Positions 33,814 through 42,491 of a stretch of 64,000 bases of DNA are shown here, piece after piece; position 1 is the stretch's first letter, and every line of letters begins with the position of its first letter. The stretch is taken from the NCBI RefSeq assembly GCF_016702655.1, contig NZ_JADJDO010000005.1:186001-250000 (forward strand). Direction: 5' to 3'. The stretch comes from Ideonella sp. Its GTDB lineage: Bacteria > Pseudomonadota > Gammaproteobacteria > Burkholderiales > Burkholderiaceae_C. Both the position numbers and the translations under genes were made by a program. Below the pieces are notes generated by a model. It was given only the letters and a program-made list of their open reading frames with translations, had not been told where the DNA came from and searched no databases.

Positions 33814-34523
33814 AACAACCTCCTTCCGATGAGCGCTTGAATGCACTGATCGATGGCGAACTGGCGCCGGCCGATGCGCAAGCGCTGCTGGAGCAATTGC
33901 GGACCGACGCGGCGCTGCGCGAGCGGCTGAGCGAGCTGCGGCTGGGCAAGGAGCTCGTTCGCCACGCCTATGCCGGCGCAACGCCGCCCAGCCGGGCCAT
34001 GCCGCCGCAGCCGCACCATGGCTGGCGCCCCGCGGCGGCGGGATTCGCGGCGTTGCTGTGTGGCACGCTGCTTGGCTGGTCCGCGCGCGACCGGTTCTTG
34101 CCCGCCACGGACGCGCCGACGCAGCTCGCCGGGCCAGCGGCACAAGCACCCGAAGCCCAGGCCCAGCGGGTCGTCCTGCACCTGGGCTCGGCGGCGCCGC
34201 AGCATGCGCTGACCTTGCTCGAGCACGCCGAGGGCATTCTCGAGACGGCGCGCGCATCCGGGCGCACGGTTTCGGTCGAGATCGTCGCCAATGCGGGCGG
34301 CCTCGACCTGCTGCGCGAAGGCGTCAGCGTGCATGCCGGGCGCATCGCCGATCTGCGCGCTGCCTATCCCGAGCTGACGCTGGTGGCCTGCGGGCAGACC
34401 GCGCAACGGCTGCGCGAAGGTGGCGCCGACCTGCGCCTGCTACCGGGCACGGTCATGGCCTCGTCGGCGCTGGACCAGATCGTGCTGCGCATGCAGCAGG
34501 GCTGGGCCTACGTCAGGATCTGA
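33810..34523 (+). CDS. Anti-sigma factor with periplasmic DsrE domain
   Basis: 237 residues. Residues 6-55 (DERLNALIDGELAPADAQAL) look like the helical anti-sigma domain without a zinc motif. One membrane helix follows (about 72-90, RPAAAGFAALLCGTLLGW). After a Pro/Ala linker, residues 119-237 form a DsrE-like domain: QRVVLHLGSAAPQHALTLLE, TVSVEIVANAGGLDLLREGV, LVACGQTAQRL (Cys194) and QQGWAYVRI. Strand order, the Cys and the end (G-W/Y-AY-V/I-R) match the divergent secreted DsrE protein. The domain would be in the periplasm and is the likely signal sensor. Coupled to the sigma gene by ATGA. Confidence 0.85.
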   Translation: MKQPPSDERLNALIDGELAPADAQALLEQLRTDAALRERLSELRLGKELVRHAYAGATPPSRAMPPQPHHGWRPAAAGFAALLCGTLLGWSARDRFLPATDAPTQLAGPAAQAPEAQAQRVVLHLGSAAPQHALTLLEHAEGILETARASGRTVSVEIVANAGGLDLLREGVSVHAGRIADLRAAYPELTLVACGQTAQRLREGGADLRLLPGTVMASSALDQIVLRMQQGWAYVRI

Positions 34524-34596
34524 GCCACGTTGCCGGCGCTGCTCAGGGCTTGTGACTCCGACTCGCGTACCTGCTGCACTTCAGCCTGCGCCGCGA

Positions 34597-34623
34597 GCCC
34601 TGATCGCCGCAGGCGATCAGGGC
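34597..34623. terminator. Strong hairpin terminator between anti-sigma gene and fadD
   Basis: GCCCTGATCGCC-GCA-GGCGATCAGGGC is a perfect 12-bp stem, followed on the plus strand by TTGTCTC. It overlaps the fadD stop. It can end transcription of the sigma operon and perhaps of fadD. Confidence 0.6.
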
Positions 34624-36290
34624 TTGTCTCGCAACTCCCGGCGCAGGATCTTGCCCACCGGCGTCTTGGGCATCTCGGTGCGGAACTCGACCACCTTGGG
34701 GCGCTTGTAGCCGGTCAGGTTGGTCTCGCAGTAGGCGCGCACCTCGGCTTCGGTGAGGGCGGGGTTGCTGCGCACGATGACGAGCTTGACCGCCTCGCCG
34801 GCCTTCGCGTCGGGCACGCCGATGGCCGCGCATTCGAGCACGCCGGGCAACTGCGACACCACGTCCTCGACCTCGTTCGGATAGACGTTGAAGCCGCTGA
34901 CGAGGATCATGTCCTTCTTGCGATCCACGATCTTGAAGTAGCCGCGCTCGTCGACCGTGCCGATGTCGCCGGTGCGGAAGAACCCGTCGGGCGTCATCAC
35001 CTTGGCCGTCTCGTCGGGGCGCTGCCAGTAGCCGGCCATCACCTGCGGGCCGCGGATCGCGATCTCGCCCGGCATGCCGGGCGCGACCTCGTTGCCGTCG
35101 TCGTCGAGCAGCGTGAGCTCGGTGTTGGGCATCGGCAGGCCGATGTTGCCGCTGTAGGCCGTGCTGTCGACCGGGTTGCAGGTCGCGGAAGGCGAAGTCT
35201 CCGACAGGCCGTAGCCCTCGACGATCGGGCAGCCGGTCTTCTCGAGCCAGAGCTTGGCGGTGCCGCTTTGCACCGCCATGCCGCCGCCGACCGAGATCAC
35301 GAGGCCGCTCCAGTCGACGGTGTTGAACTCGGGGTGGTGCGCCATCGCGCCGAACAGCGTGTTGACGGCCGGAAAGCTGTGGAACTTCTGCCCCTTCAAC
35401 TCCTTGAACACGGCCGGCAGGTCGCGCGGGTTGGCGATCAGGATGTTGCAGCCGCCCATGCGCATGCCGAGCATCATGTTCGTGTTGAAGCCGAAGATGT
35501 GATAGAGCGGCAAGGCGCAGATCGTCACGATCTGCTCGCCCCTGGGGATCTTCTTCAGCGCCGGCTGATACCAGGCCTCGGCCTGCAGGATGTTGGCGAC
35601 GAGGTTCCTGTGCAGCAGCACCGCGCCCTTGCTGACGCCGGTCGTGCCGCCGGTGTACTGCAGCACGGCGATGTCGTCGGGACCGGCGTTGGCCGGGCGC
35701 ACCGGCTTGCCGCGCCCCTGCGCGATGGCGTCGTTGAAGCGCACCGCGCCCGGCAGGTCGAACGCCGGCACCATCTTCTTGACCTTGCGCACGACGGTGT
35801 TGACGATCAACGCCTTCGGGAAGCCGAGCATGTCGCCGAGCGCGGTCACGACGACTTTCTTCGTCGGCACGTTGGCCATCACCTGCTGCAGCGTGGCGGC
35901 AAAGTTCTCGACGATGAAGATCGCCTTCGCGCCCGAGTCCTTGAGCTGGTGCTCGAGCTCGCGCGGCGTGTACAGCGGGTTGACGTTGACGACGACCAGC
36001 CCCGCACGCAGGATCGCCGCGACCGCCACCGGGTACTGCGGCACGTTGGGCATCATGATCGCGACCCGGTCGCCGCGCTCGAGGCCCTGGCCCTGCAGCC
36101 ACGCCGCCAGGGCCTTTGACTGCTCGTCGACCTGCGCGAACGTGACCGGCTTGCCCATGAAGCGGTAGGCCGTTGCGCCGCGGTGCTTCGCAAAGCTCGC
36201 TTCGAGCAGTTCGACCAGCGAACGGTACTGCGCGACATCGATCTCGGCAGGAACCCCCGCCGGGTAATGCCTGAGCCAGGTCTTTTCCAT
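34617..36290 (-). CDS. fadD: Long-chain fatty-acid-CoA ligase
   Basis: 557 residues from the ATG at 36290 after GGAGGG. The AMP-binding motif QYTGGTTGVSKGAVL, EGYGLSETSP, the hinge FFRTGDIGTVDERGYFKIVD then RKKDMI, and catalytic Lys in KTPVGKILRREL are present. It activates fatty acids to acyl-CoA through acyl-AMP at the inner membrane for beta-oxidation or lipid synthesis. The N-terminal MEKTWLRHYPAGVPAEIDV is the usual proteobacterial FadD start. Confidence 0.95.
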   Translation of the reverse strand: MEKTWLRHYPAGVPAEIDVAQYRSLVELLEASFAKHRGATAYRFMGKPVTFAQVDEQSKALAAWLQGQGLERGDRVAIMMPNVPQYPVAVAAILRAGLVVVNVNPLYTPRELEHQLKDSGAKAIFIVENFAATLQQVMANVPTKKVVVTALGDMLGFPKALIVNTVVRKVKKMVPAFDLPGAVRFNDAIAQGRGKPVRPANAGPDDIAVLQYTGGTTGVSKGAVLLHRNLVANILQAEAWYQPALKKIPRGEQIVTICALPLYHIFGFNTNMMLGMRMGGCNILIANPRDLPAVFKELKGQKFHSFPAVNTLFGAMAHHPEFNTVDWSGLVISVGGGMAVQSGTAKLWLEKTGCPIVEGYGLSETSPSATCNPVDSTAYSGNIGLPMPNTELTLLDDDGNEVAPGMPGEIAIRGPQVMAGYWQRPDETAKVMTPDGFFRTGDIGTVDERGYFKIVDRKKDMILVSGFNVYPNEVEDVVSQLPGVLECAAIGVPDAKAGEAVKLVIVRSNPALTEAEVRAYCETNLTGYKRPKVVEFRTEMPKTPVGKILRRELRDKP

Positions 36291-36438
36291 CAAGCCCTCC
36301 AGTGCGGTCGATTCTGGCTTACGCCAGGGCCCCCACCCATCGGGTGTTTCGATAGCAGGGCTGCGCTGGCTCAAGCTTGAGGCGCGCACGTCGAAAACTA
36401 GTGGAAATCCCTTGCCTCGTGCCTCGCCCTGTGTTGCG

Positions 36439-37647
36439 ATGACTGCCTATCAAATGCCCGCGGAGCAACTCCGCGTCGGTCACCCCACCCCCTTCGGCCT
36501 CGTCGATGCGGCGGGCCATCTGCTGATGGCGCGCGGCATGTTGATCGAGTCGGCCGAGCATCGCGAGCAGTTGCTCGCGCGTGGCGCCTACATCGACAGC
36601 CAGGACACCGAGGCCTACCAGCGGGCCCTGACCAGCAAGCTCGGCAACATGCTGCTGCAGGACGAGACGCTGGGCCGCATTGCCGAGGCGCAGCCCGACG
36701 CAGCGGTCAAGGCCGGCCCCGCCGGCGCGCAGCGCAGGTCCGTCGATCCGCTGCAGGCCGTGCGCGGCCTGCAGATGCACGTCGGCAAGCTGCTGCGCGA
36801 GGCGCCGCAGCCCGATTTCGCGCCGCGCCTGCTCAAGCAGGCCGACGCGCTGTTCGCGCTTGCCGACAGCGACCCCGACACGGCGCTGCTGATCCTGATC
36901 GACGCCACGACCTGCGAGCAGCGCGACTACAGCGCAACGCACGCGATGCTGGTGGCCGTCGTGTGCGACCTGGCCGCGCGCCACCTGCCCGGCTGGACGG
37001 CCGGGCAGCGCGCATCGCTGCGCTGCGCCGCGCTGACGATGAACATCGCGATGACCTCGCTGCAGGACGCGCTGGCGCAGCAGCTCGCGCCGCCCAATCC
37101 GCACCAGCGCCAGCAGATCGACAGTCACGCCGAACGCGGCGCCGACCTGCTCGCCGCCGGCGGCGTGGCCGATGCGTTGTGGATCGACGCGGTGCGCCAC
37201 CATCACGGCGCGCCGCCCGGGCCGCTTGCCGACCTGCCTGCTGCGCACCAGCTCGCGCGCCTGATCAAGCGTGCCGACATCTTCGCCGCCCGCCTGAGCC
37301 CGCGGCGCCGGCGTTCGGCGCTGTCGGGCGCGGCCGCCGCCAAGGCCGCCTATCTCGACGAGCGCCAGCAGCCCGACGAGGCCGGCGCGGCGATCGTCAA
37401 GGCGACCGGCATCTATCCGCCCGGCAGCTACGTACGCCTGGCCAGCGGCGAGATCGCGGTCGTGATGCGCCGCGGCGCGCGCGCCAACGAGCCGCTGGTG
37501 GCGGGCGTGATCGGCCGCAGCGGCACGCCGATCGCCGAGCCCGCGCTGCGCAACACGCGCATCGCACAGCACGCGGTGACGGCCGGCGTCGCGCCCGACG
37601 ACGTCAGGCTGCGCCTGAACCTGGAGCGGCTGCTGCGCCTGCTGTAG
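36439..37647 (+). CDS. Degenerate HD-GYP-type protein
   Basis: 402 residues. The N-terminal ~100 residues (HPTPFGLVDAAGHLLMARGM) are the small domain often preceding HD-GYP. The following helical region has the conserved spacing of an HD domain, with RDYSATHAMLVAVVCDLAAR, HAERGADLL and DAVRHHHGA, but the metal dyad site normally LLHDIG reads AALTMNIAM. Phosphodiesterase activity on cyclic-di-GMP is therefore doubtful; a binding or scaffold role is more likely. The last 80 residues (IVKATGIYPPGSYVRLASGE) are the domain commonly trailing HD-GYP. No PilZ or GGDEF gene is adjacent. Confidence 0.82.
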   Translation: MTAYQMPAEQLRVGHPTPFGLVDAAGHLLMARGMLIESAEHREQLLARGAYIDSQDTEAYQRALTSKLGNMLLQDETLGRIAEAQPDAAVKAGPAGAQRRSVDPLQAVRGLQMHVGKLLREAPQPDFAPRLLKQADALFALADSDPDTALLILIDATTCEQRDYSATHAMLVAVVCDLAARHLPGWTAGQRASLRCAALTMNIAMTSLQDALAQQLAPPNPHQRQQIDSHAERGADLLAAGGVADALWIDAVRHHHGAPPGPLADLPAAHQLARLIKRADIFAARLSPRRRRSALSGAAAAKAAYLDERQQPDEAGAAIVKATGIYPPGSYVRLASGEIAVVMRRGARANEPLVAGVIGRSGTPIAEPALRNTRIAQHAVTAGVAPDDVRLRLNLERLLRLL

Positions 37648-37657
37648 GCGCGCGCGT

Positions 37658-39418
37658 TCAGCGCCGGAAAGCCTCGAATCCCAGCGGCGCCGAAGCGGCC
37701 TGGCACTGGAACGGAACGGCCTCGCCGAGGTCGTCCTCGAGCAGATCGCAGACCTCGAAGAAGGGCTCCGACTGCGGGTTGCGGAATTCCCTGAGCCGCG
37801 CCGCAAGATGGCGCGCTGCGTCGGCCTGCCCGTCGGCTTCGAGCGCGCGCGCCCAGGCCATCATCAGCCGCGTGTCGAGCAGGTAATGCGGTACGCGTGC
37901 GAAGGCGCGCGCCGGATCGGGCAGCGCGTCGTCGGGCGTGGTGACCTCGGCGTAATCGGCATGGTGGCCGAAGAGCCAGCTCTGCTTGCCCGCGGCGATG
38001 CGTTCTGCGAGCGGCGGCGCCGAAGCACCCGGCGCGTAGATCACGACGACGCGCCGGTAGTCGGCCAGCGCCGCCAGGCCGCCGACGATCAACAGCACCG
38101 CACCGGCGCGCAGCGCCCTGCCCGGCACTGCGCAGGGTCGGGGCGCAGTGCCTCCCAGGCACAGGCCGAACGCAAACGCCGTCGGCAGCAGGAAGTAGGC
38201 ATACCACAGCGGGTACTCGAACTGGCTGTGCACGGCCATCATCAGCACCATCAGGAAGGCGGCGCGCAGCGTGCGCGCGGTGTCGGCATCCTCGCAATGC
38301 ACGCCCGATTGCCACGCCAGCCACAGCGCGCGGCCGAGCAGTGCCAGCACCAGCACCGCGAGCGGCAGGCCGAGCTCGGCGGCAAGGTGCAGCGGCAGGT
38401 TGTGCGTGTGGTCGAAGAAGGCCACGGGGCGATCTGGAAACGGCGTCAGCGACCAGGCGAAGTTGAACTCGCCCCAGCCCACGCCCAGCCAGGGATGACG
38501 CGCGATCAGCTCGAGCGTGTTGGACCAGATCGCAAAGCGCGAGCTCGAGATGTCGCCCTTGGTCAACTGCGAGTCGCCGCCGAACGCATGCTGCGTGTGC
38601 TGGGCCCAGGCCGCGAGCCCCAGCCACAGCAGGGCATAGGCCAGCGGCGCGACGAGCAGCGCGATGCGAGCCGGGCGCGCGAGCTTCTTGTCGAGCCCGC
38701 CCCAGGCGGCGAGCATCAGCACCCCCAGCATGCCGGTGCGCGATCCGGTCAGCACGATGCCGGCCAGCAGGATCAAGGCCATGCCCGCCGTCGCCGCACG
38801 CGTGAGGCGCCCACGCTCGGCCAGCCAGACGAGCGCGATCACCGACCACAACAACAGGCTGCTCAGGTGGTTGGGCTGGCGCAGGTTGCCCGCGGCGCGG
38901 CCGTTGGCGACCGCCGCGATCAGTGTTGCGTCGGCCCATTGCGGAACAAACACCTGCACCACGCCCAGCAGCGAGCCGACCGCGCCCGCGACCAGCAGGG
39001 CGATGGCGAGCGCATGCATCGCCGCCGGCGCGCGGCCGGCGCGCGCCAGCGCGGCCCCGGCCATCGCCACCAGCGCAGCCGCGGCGAGCGCGCCGAGCGC
39101 CGAGATCGCGAGCGTCCACGGCAGCCCGGCCCACAACGGCGCCGCGCCGGCCGCGAGCGCGAGCAGCGCGAATGCCGCAAGCAGCGTGCGTTCGCCACCG
39201 CACCAAGGCGCACCGATCGCAACGCCGCGCGCCTCGGCGAAGAGAAGCACCAGCACGCCCCAGCCGATAAAGGCCGCAGCCTGGTTCAGGAAGGTGGCCG
39301 ATGGCGGCAGGTTGAACGCGAGCAGCGTCGGCAGCACGACCGCGAGGCAGGCGGCAGCGATCCAGGTGGGGGGCACGGGTGCGAGCGAGCGAGCGGGTGC
39401 AGTGCCGATAGCAGACAT
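37658..39418 (-). CDS. O-antigen ligase/PglL-type oligosaccharyltransferase 1
   Basis: 586 residues with about 12 membrane segments. RAAGNLRQPNHLSSLLLWSV is the PglL_A motif, IVLTGSRTGMLGV the Wzy_C region, HTHNLPLHLAAELGLPLAVL carries the essential His, and FEYPLWYAYFLLP is the Wzy_C_2 start. Such enzymes move lipid-linked glycan to protein (often pilin) or to lipid A core. The C-terminal ~130 residues are periplasmic. A second member lies upstream on the same strand next to pilA. Confidence 0.88.
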   Translation of the reverse strand: MSAIGTAPARSLAPVPPTWIAAACLAVVLPTLLAFNLPPSATFLNQAAAFIGWGVLVLLFAEARGVAIGAPWCGGERTLLAAFALLALAAGAAPLWAGLPWTLAISALGALAAAALVAMAGAALARAGRAPAAMHALAIALLVAGAVGSLLGVVQVFVPQWADATLIAAVANGRAAGNLRQPNHLSSLLLWSVIALVWLAERGRLTRAATAGMALILLAGIVLTGSRTGMLGVLMLAAWGGLDKKLARPARIALLVAPLAYALLWLGLAAWAQHTQHAFGGDSQLTKGDISSSRFAIWSNTLELIARHPWLGVGWGEFNFAWSLTPFPDRPVAFFDHTHNLPLHLAAELGLPLAVLVLALLGRALWLAWQSGVHCEDADTARTLRAAFLMVLMMAVHSQFEYPLWYAYFLLPTAFAFGLCLGGTAPRPCAVPGRALRAGAVLLIVGGLAALADYRRVVVIYAPGASAPPLAERIAAGKQSWLFGHHADYAEVTTPDDALPDPARAFARVPHYLLDTRLMMAWARALEADGQADAARHLAARLREFRNPQSEPFFEVCDLLEDDLGEAVPFQCQAASAPLGFEAFRR

Positions 39419-39480
39419 CCGGGGACAGGTGCGAGGAGGGCGCGACGCCGGATTGTGCGGCCTGCGGCGGTCGGCGCCGG

Positions 39481-39696
39481 CGTCTCGGAATCCGGCGCGG
39501 CGAGGCGTTCGCCATCACGCGGCGCGGCATTGCGGTCGCGCGCCTGGTGGGCGCGACACCGGCAGCAGCGCGCCGCTCGCAGGCAAGCACCCAGCGCCAG
39601 CGGGTGGCCAAGGCCTTCGATGAGTTGTCGCGGTTGCGCCCGTGCGCAAGGCTCGGCCTGCCGCTTCGGCAGGTCAGCGAGGCGGGACGCGAGTGA
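39481..39696 (+). pseudogene. Phd/YefM-type antitoxin remnant
   Basis: In the frame ending TGA 39694-39696 the sequence reads RRGEAFAITRRGIAVARLVG with ATPAAARRSQ, the second half of a Phd-like antitoxin (usual form RGE-F-ITRxGKPVARL). No start codon or N-terminal HTH-like half is present upstream; that part is lost in the region before the ligase gene. Confidence 0.5.
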
Positions 39697-39776
39697 GATG
39701 ACCACCCCCGAGCTCACTTCGTTGGCAGCCTCCCGCATTTCGCACCTTCGGGCGCTTGGCGCCGCTGACGGCGACG

Positions 39777-39812
39777 CCGTTCGTCATCGACAACGCTGTC
39801 GTCTCGGGCTGA
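39777..39812 (+). pseudogene. VapC toxin 5' remnant
   Basis: PFVIDNAVVSG then stop is the first strand of a PIN-domain VapC with its first catalytic Asp. The frame ends 11 codons in and no other PIN motif follows. The rest of the gap to 39973 shows nothing recognisable. With the Phd remnant it marks a dead toxin-antitoxin pair. Confidence 0.45.
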
Positions 39813-39973
39813 TCGAGGTCGACCGCCATGGGCGGCCGCAGGCTTCGAGCCAGGCAACTTCGTGCGAATGCGCCCTCACCGATACACGACGGTCGGCGAC
39901 GGCGGTGGGCGGTGCGTCATCGGGGCAGGCGCGAAGCGTGATCGTGCGGCCGAGCGCGCCGGGCCGGGACGCC

Positions 39974-41683
39974 TCAGTGCGGTGCCGTCAGCTCGTCCCG
40001 GTGTTCCTGCTGCCACGCCCGCCAGTCGCGCTCGATGCGCTCGTACTGCGCTGGCGGGTAGGCGCTGCGGATGATGCGCAGCTCGTGCTCGGCCTCCGCC
40101 GCGCGGCCATTGAGCGCCAGCGCCTTGGCGTAGTCGATGCGCGTCGGCAGCAGATGGAAGCGCCGAGCGAGCCGATGCAGTTGCTCGATCTGCTCGGGCG
40201 GCATGCCCGCGCGGAGCTCGAAGTGCGACGAGCTGTTCAGCGCCGCGAGTTGGTCGAGTACGAGGGGATGCTCGAGCGAGGTGTGCTCGGGTCGGTTGAT
40301 GAACCGATAGCGCTCGAACCGATTGGCGCGGAAATCGTCCTCGAGCTGCAGGTACTCGTACGCGAGCAGCCCGACCAGCGCGGCTGCCAAGGCGGCAAGC
40401 GCCATCACGCCGCGGCTGGATACGAAGCGCGTCGACTCGGAGCGCTCTGCAAGCGGCGGCGCTTGCCCCACGGCGCCGGCGAGCAGCGCTGCCGGGAGCA
40501 GGAAGTAGGTGTAGGCATACGGAAACTCGAGCATCGACTGCACGGCCAGTGCAAGCCAGGCCGCGAACACGAGGTGGCGCTGCGCAGCCAGCCCCGCCTC
40601 GACGCCGCCGGTTCTCAGCCACGACAACATCCACCACGCGAGCGCCAGACAGAGCAGCAGCGCGAGCGGGACGCCGACCCAGGTCATCAGGTCGAGCGCG
40701 ACGTTGTGCGCATAGATCGTGTTGCGCGACGGCGCAACCTGCGTCGCGACTTCGGCCAGCGCCATCACGCCCTGGCCGAAGCCGTAGCCGAGCCAGGGCC
40801 GCTCGGCGATCGCGGCAGCGAAGTGGCGCCAGATCAGTTCGCGCGGCCCGACCTCGACCGGCGAGCGCAGCTCCGCGGCACGCAGGTAGAGCGCTTCTTC
40901 GATCGCCGGGACGGCGAAGTAGAGCGCGCTTCCGACGGCCAGCGCAACGAGCAGGTCTGGCCACGCCAGCCGAGTGGCCACCCGGCGCCGCGTCGCGAAC
41001 CAGGCGAGCGCGAGCAGCCACAGCGCAAGCAGTGACGCACGCGACTGGCTGATCAGCAAGCCCCAGCCGAAGGCGGCGAACAGCAGCGCCAGCGTCGCGC
41101 GATGGCGCAGTTCACGCAGCTCGAACAACGCCGTCCCGGCGACGATGCCGAGCACCATTGCCAGCCCGAAGTGGTTGGGTTGCGCGAAGTTGGCAAACGG
41201 GCGCGACTCGATCAGCTCCATCGCCCACCAGCTTGCCGCCGGCAGGCGCAGCCATTGCGCGAGCGCGAGACCGAATGCGATGAGGGCCGCGAAGACGAAT
41301 GCCGTCCACAGCCACCGCATCGCTTGCGCGAAGCCGACCTGCGCCACCCACATTCGCCCGACATGCAGCGCGAGAACGACGCCCAGTCCGTAGAGGAGGC
41401 CGAGCGCGGCGTCGCCGCGGAAAGCGAGCATGCCGGCGGCGTACTGCAGCACCGGGATTGCCGCTAAGACCAGCCAGAGGCGGGCTGAAGTCGACAGCCC
41501 GAACGCGACCCTCGTCGTCGCCGCAGTCGTCGACGCTGGCCAACTCAGCCCGCCGAACAGCAGGCTCAGCGCGACGACGGCGGCGAGTTCGCCATGGAAG
41601 CTCGTCCACAGCGGATAGTGGTTGGGCATATTCCAGCCGAGCACGAGGCCGCCCAGCCCGCCCGCAAGCAGCAGTTGGCGCAT
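39974..41683 (-). CDS. O-antigen ligase/PglL-type oligosaccharyltransferase 2, next to pilA
   Basis: 569 residues from the ATG at 41683, about 12 membrane segments. FANFAQPNHFGLAMVLGIVA is the PglL-type motif, RPWLGYGFGQGVMAL and NTIYAHNVALDLMTWVGVPL include the conserved His, and LEFPYAYTYFLLPAALLAG is the Wzy_C_2 start. The gene follows pilA after 55 bases containing a terminator, the same order as pilA and the pilin glycosyltransferase tfpO/pilO in Pseudomonas, so pilin O-glycosylation is a good guess. Readthrough of the terminator probably sets its level. Confidence 0.88.
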   Translation of the reverse strand: MRQLLLAGGLGGLVLGWNMPNHYPLWTSFHGELAAVVALSLLFGGLSWPASTTAATTRVAFGLSTSARLWLVLAAIPVLQYAAGMLAFRGDAALGLLYGLGVVLALHVGRMWVAQVGFAQAMRWLWTAFVFAALIAFGLALAQWLRLPAASWWAMELIESRPFANFAQPNHFGLAMVLGIVAGTALFELRELRHRATLALLFAAFGWGLLISQSRASLLALWLLALAWFATRRRVATRLAWPDLLVALAVGSALYFAVPAIEEALYLRAAELRSPVEVGPRELIWRHFAAAIAERPWLGYGFGQGVMALAEVATQVAPSRNTIYAHNVALDLMTWVGVPLALLLCLALAWWMLSWLRTGGVEAGLAAQRHLVFAAWLALAVQSMLEFPYAYTYFLLPAALLAGAVGQAPPLAERSESTRFVSSRGVMALAALAAALVGLLAYEYLQLEDDFRANRFERYRFINRPEHTSLEHPLVLDQLAALNSSSHFELRAGMPPEQIEQLHRLARRFHLLPTRIDYAKALALNGRAAEAEHELRIIRSAYPPAQYERIERDWRAWQQEHRDELTAPH

Positions 41684-41693
41684 CAAGAAAATC

Positions 41694-41719
41694 AAAAAGG
41701 GCGGCCCAAGGGGCCGCCC
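41694..41719 (-). terminator. Rho-independent terminator after pilA
   Basis: A perfect 9-bp stem GGGCGGCCC/GGGCCGCCC with a 3-base loop is followed on the minus strand by TTTTTGATTTT. It lies 20 bases after the pilA stop and 11 bases before the ligase start. Confidence 0.9.
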
Positions 41720-41738
41720 ATTCTTTGTGATTGGTGGA

Positions 41739-42224
41739 TCAGAACGAAGTCTTGCAGGAGCCTGGCAGATACTTGCCGACCGTCGCCATGTCGGCAGCGG
41801 GAACACCGCAAGCCCATTGATTGACCTGGGTTGGCATCGCCGCGACGGTCAGCGCCGCGCCAGCGGCGTCCCTGGGTTCCAGCTTGACGTGCTTGCCGTT
41901 AAGCGAGGCGTCGATAGCCGCATTGAAGAAAACCTGGACTTGGCCGTTGGCGGTTGTCTCGACTTTGGACACGTACTTGCTACCAGAGCCGGCCGTAACT
42001 TCACAGCCCCAGCCACCGGCACCAGGTGCCGCCGAAGCGCTACCCGACTGATATACCTCCGTGATCGCTGTCCGGCAGCCAGACGCCGCCAAAATCAGCT
42101 CGGAAACCTTGGCCTTCTTCGTGTAGTCCTGGTAGGCCGGCAGCGCGACGGCGGCCAGGATACCGATGATCGCGACGACGATCATCAACTCGATGAGGGT
42201 GAAACCTTGTTGAACTCGCTTCAT
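41739..42224 (-). CDS. pilA: Type IV pilin major subunit
   Basis: 161 residues from the ATG at 42224, preceded by CAGGAG. The class III leader MKRVQQG is cut before FTLIELMIVVAIIGILAAVA, with Glu5 of the mature protein present. The C-terminal disulfide loop lies between the Cys residues of ACGVPAADMATVGKYLPGSC. It forms the pilus fibre after PilD processing. A sigma-54 promoter lies upstream and a strong terminator downstream, as for highly expressed pilin genes. The neighbouring ligase may glycosylate it. Confidence 0.96.
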   Translation of the reverse strand: MKRVQQGFTLIELMIVVAIIGILAAVALPAYQDYTKKAKVSELILAASGCRTAITEVYQSGSASAAPGAGGWGCEVTAGSGSKYVSKVETTANGQVQVFFNAAIDASLNGKHVKLEPRDAAGAALTVAAMPTQVNQWACGVPAADMATVGKYLPGSCKTSF

Positions 42225-42268
42225 GGTGCGGATACTCCTGGGGATGGGTTGGGATGCACCCCCTCGAA

Positions 42269-42284
42269 TGCAGGGGTCGTGCCA
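42269..42284 (-). promoter_or_regulatory. Sigma-54 promoter of pilA
   Basis: On the minus strand TGGCACG-N4-CTGCA matches the consensus TGGCACG-N4-TTGCA with one change and has GG at -24 and GC at -12. The start site would be about 35 bases before the pilA ATG. In other bacteria such promoters are activated by PilR, which is not in this window. Confidence 0.8.
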
Positions 42285-42491
42285 GCCCTCGAAGCCCTTG
42301 GCGGCGTGAAGTCCTCCCGCTGGCAGCCACAAAACGTCAGGGCAAGGGGCGTGCCAGGGTTTGTGCTGGTCGAGGATTGACAATTTTCGTCACGTCGACT
42401 ATTGCAGCGCGAAGAGCGCCCTCAGTCCTTCGGAAGCCAGTCGGAAGAGATGAGATAATATCCAGCAAACCATATTTATGGGCCAAGTATC

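Noticed and set aside
37808..41035. Very long plus-strand open frame opposite the two ligase genes
   Set aside because: It is an antisense shadow produced by high GC; the minus-strand frames carry clear membrane-protein and family motifs.
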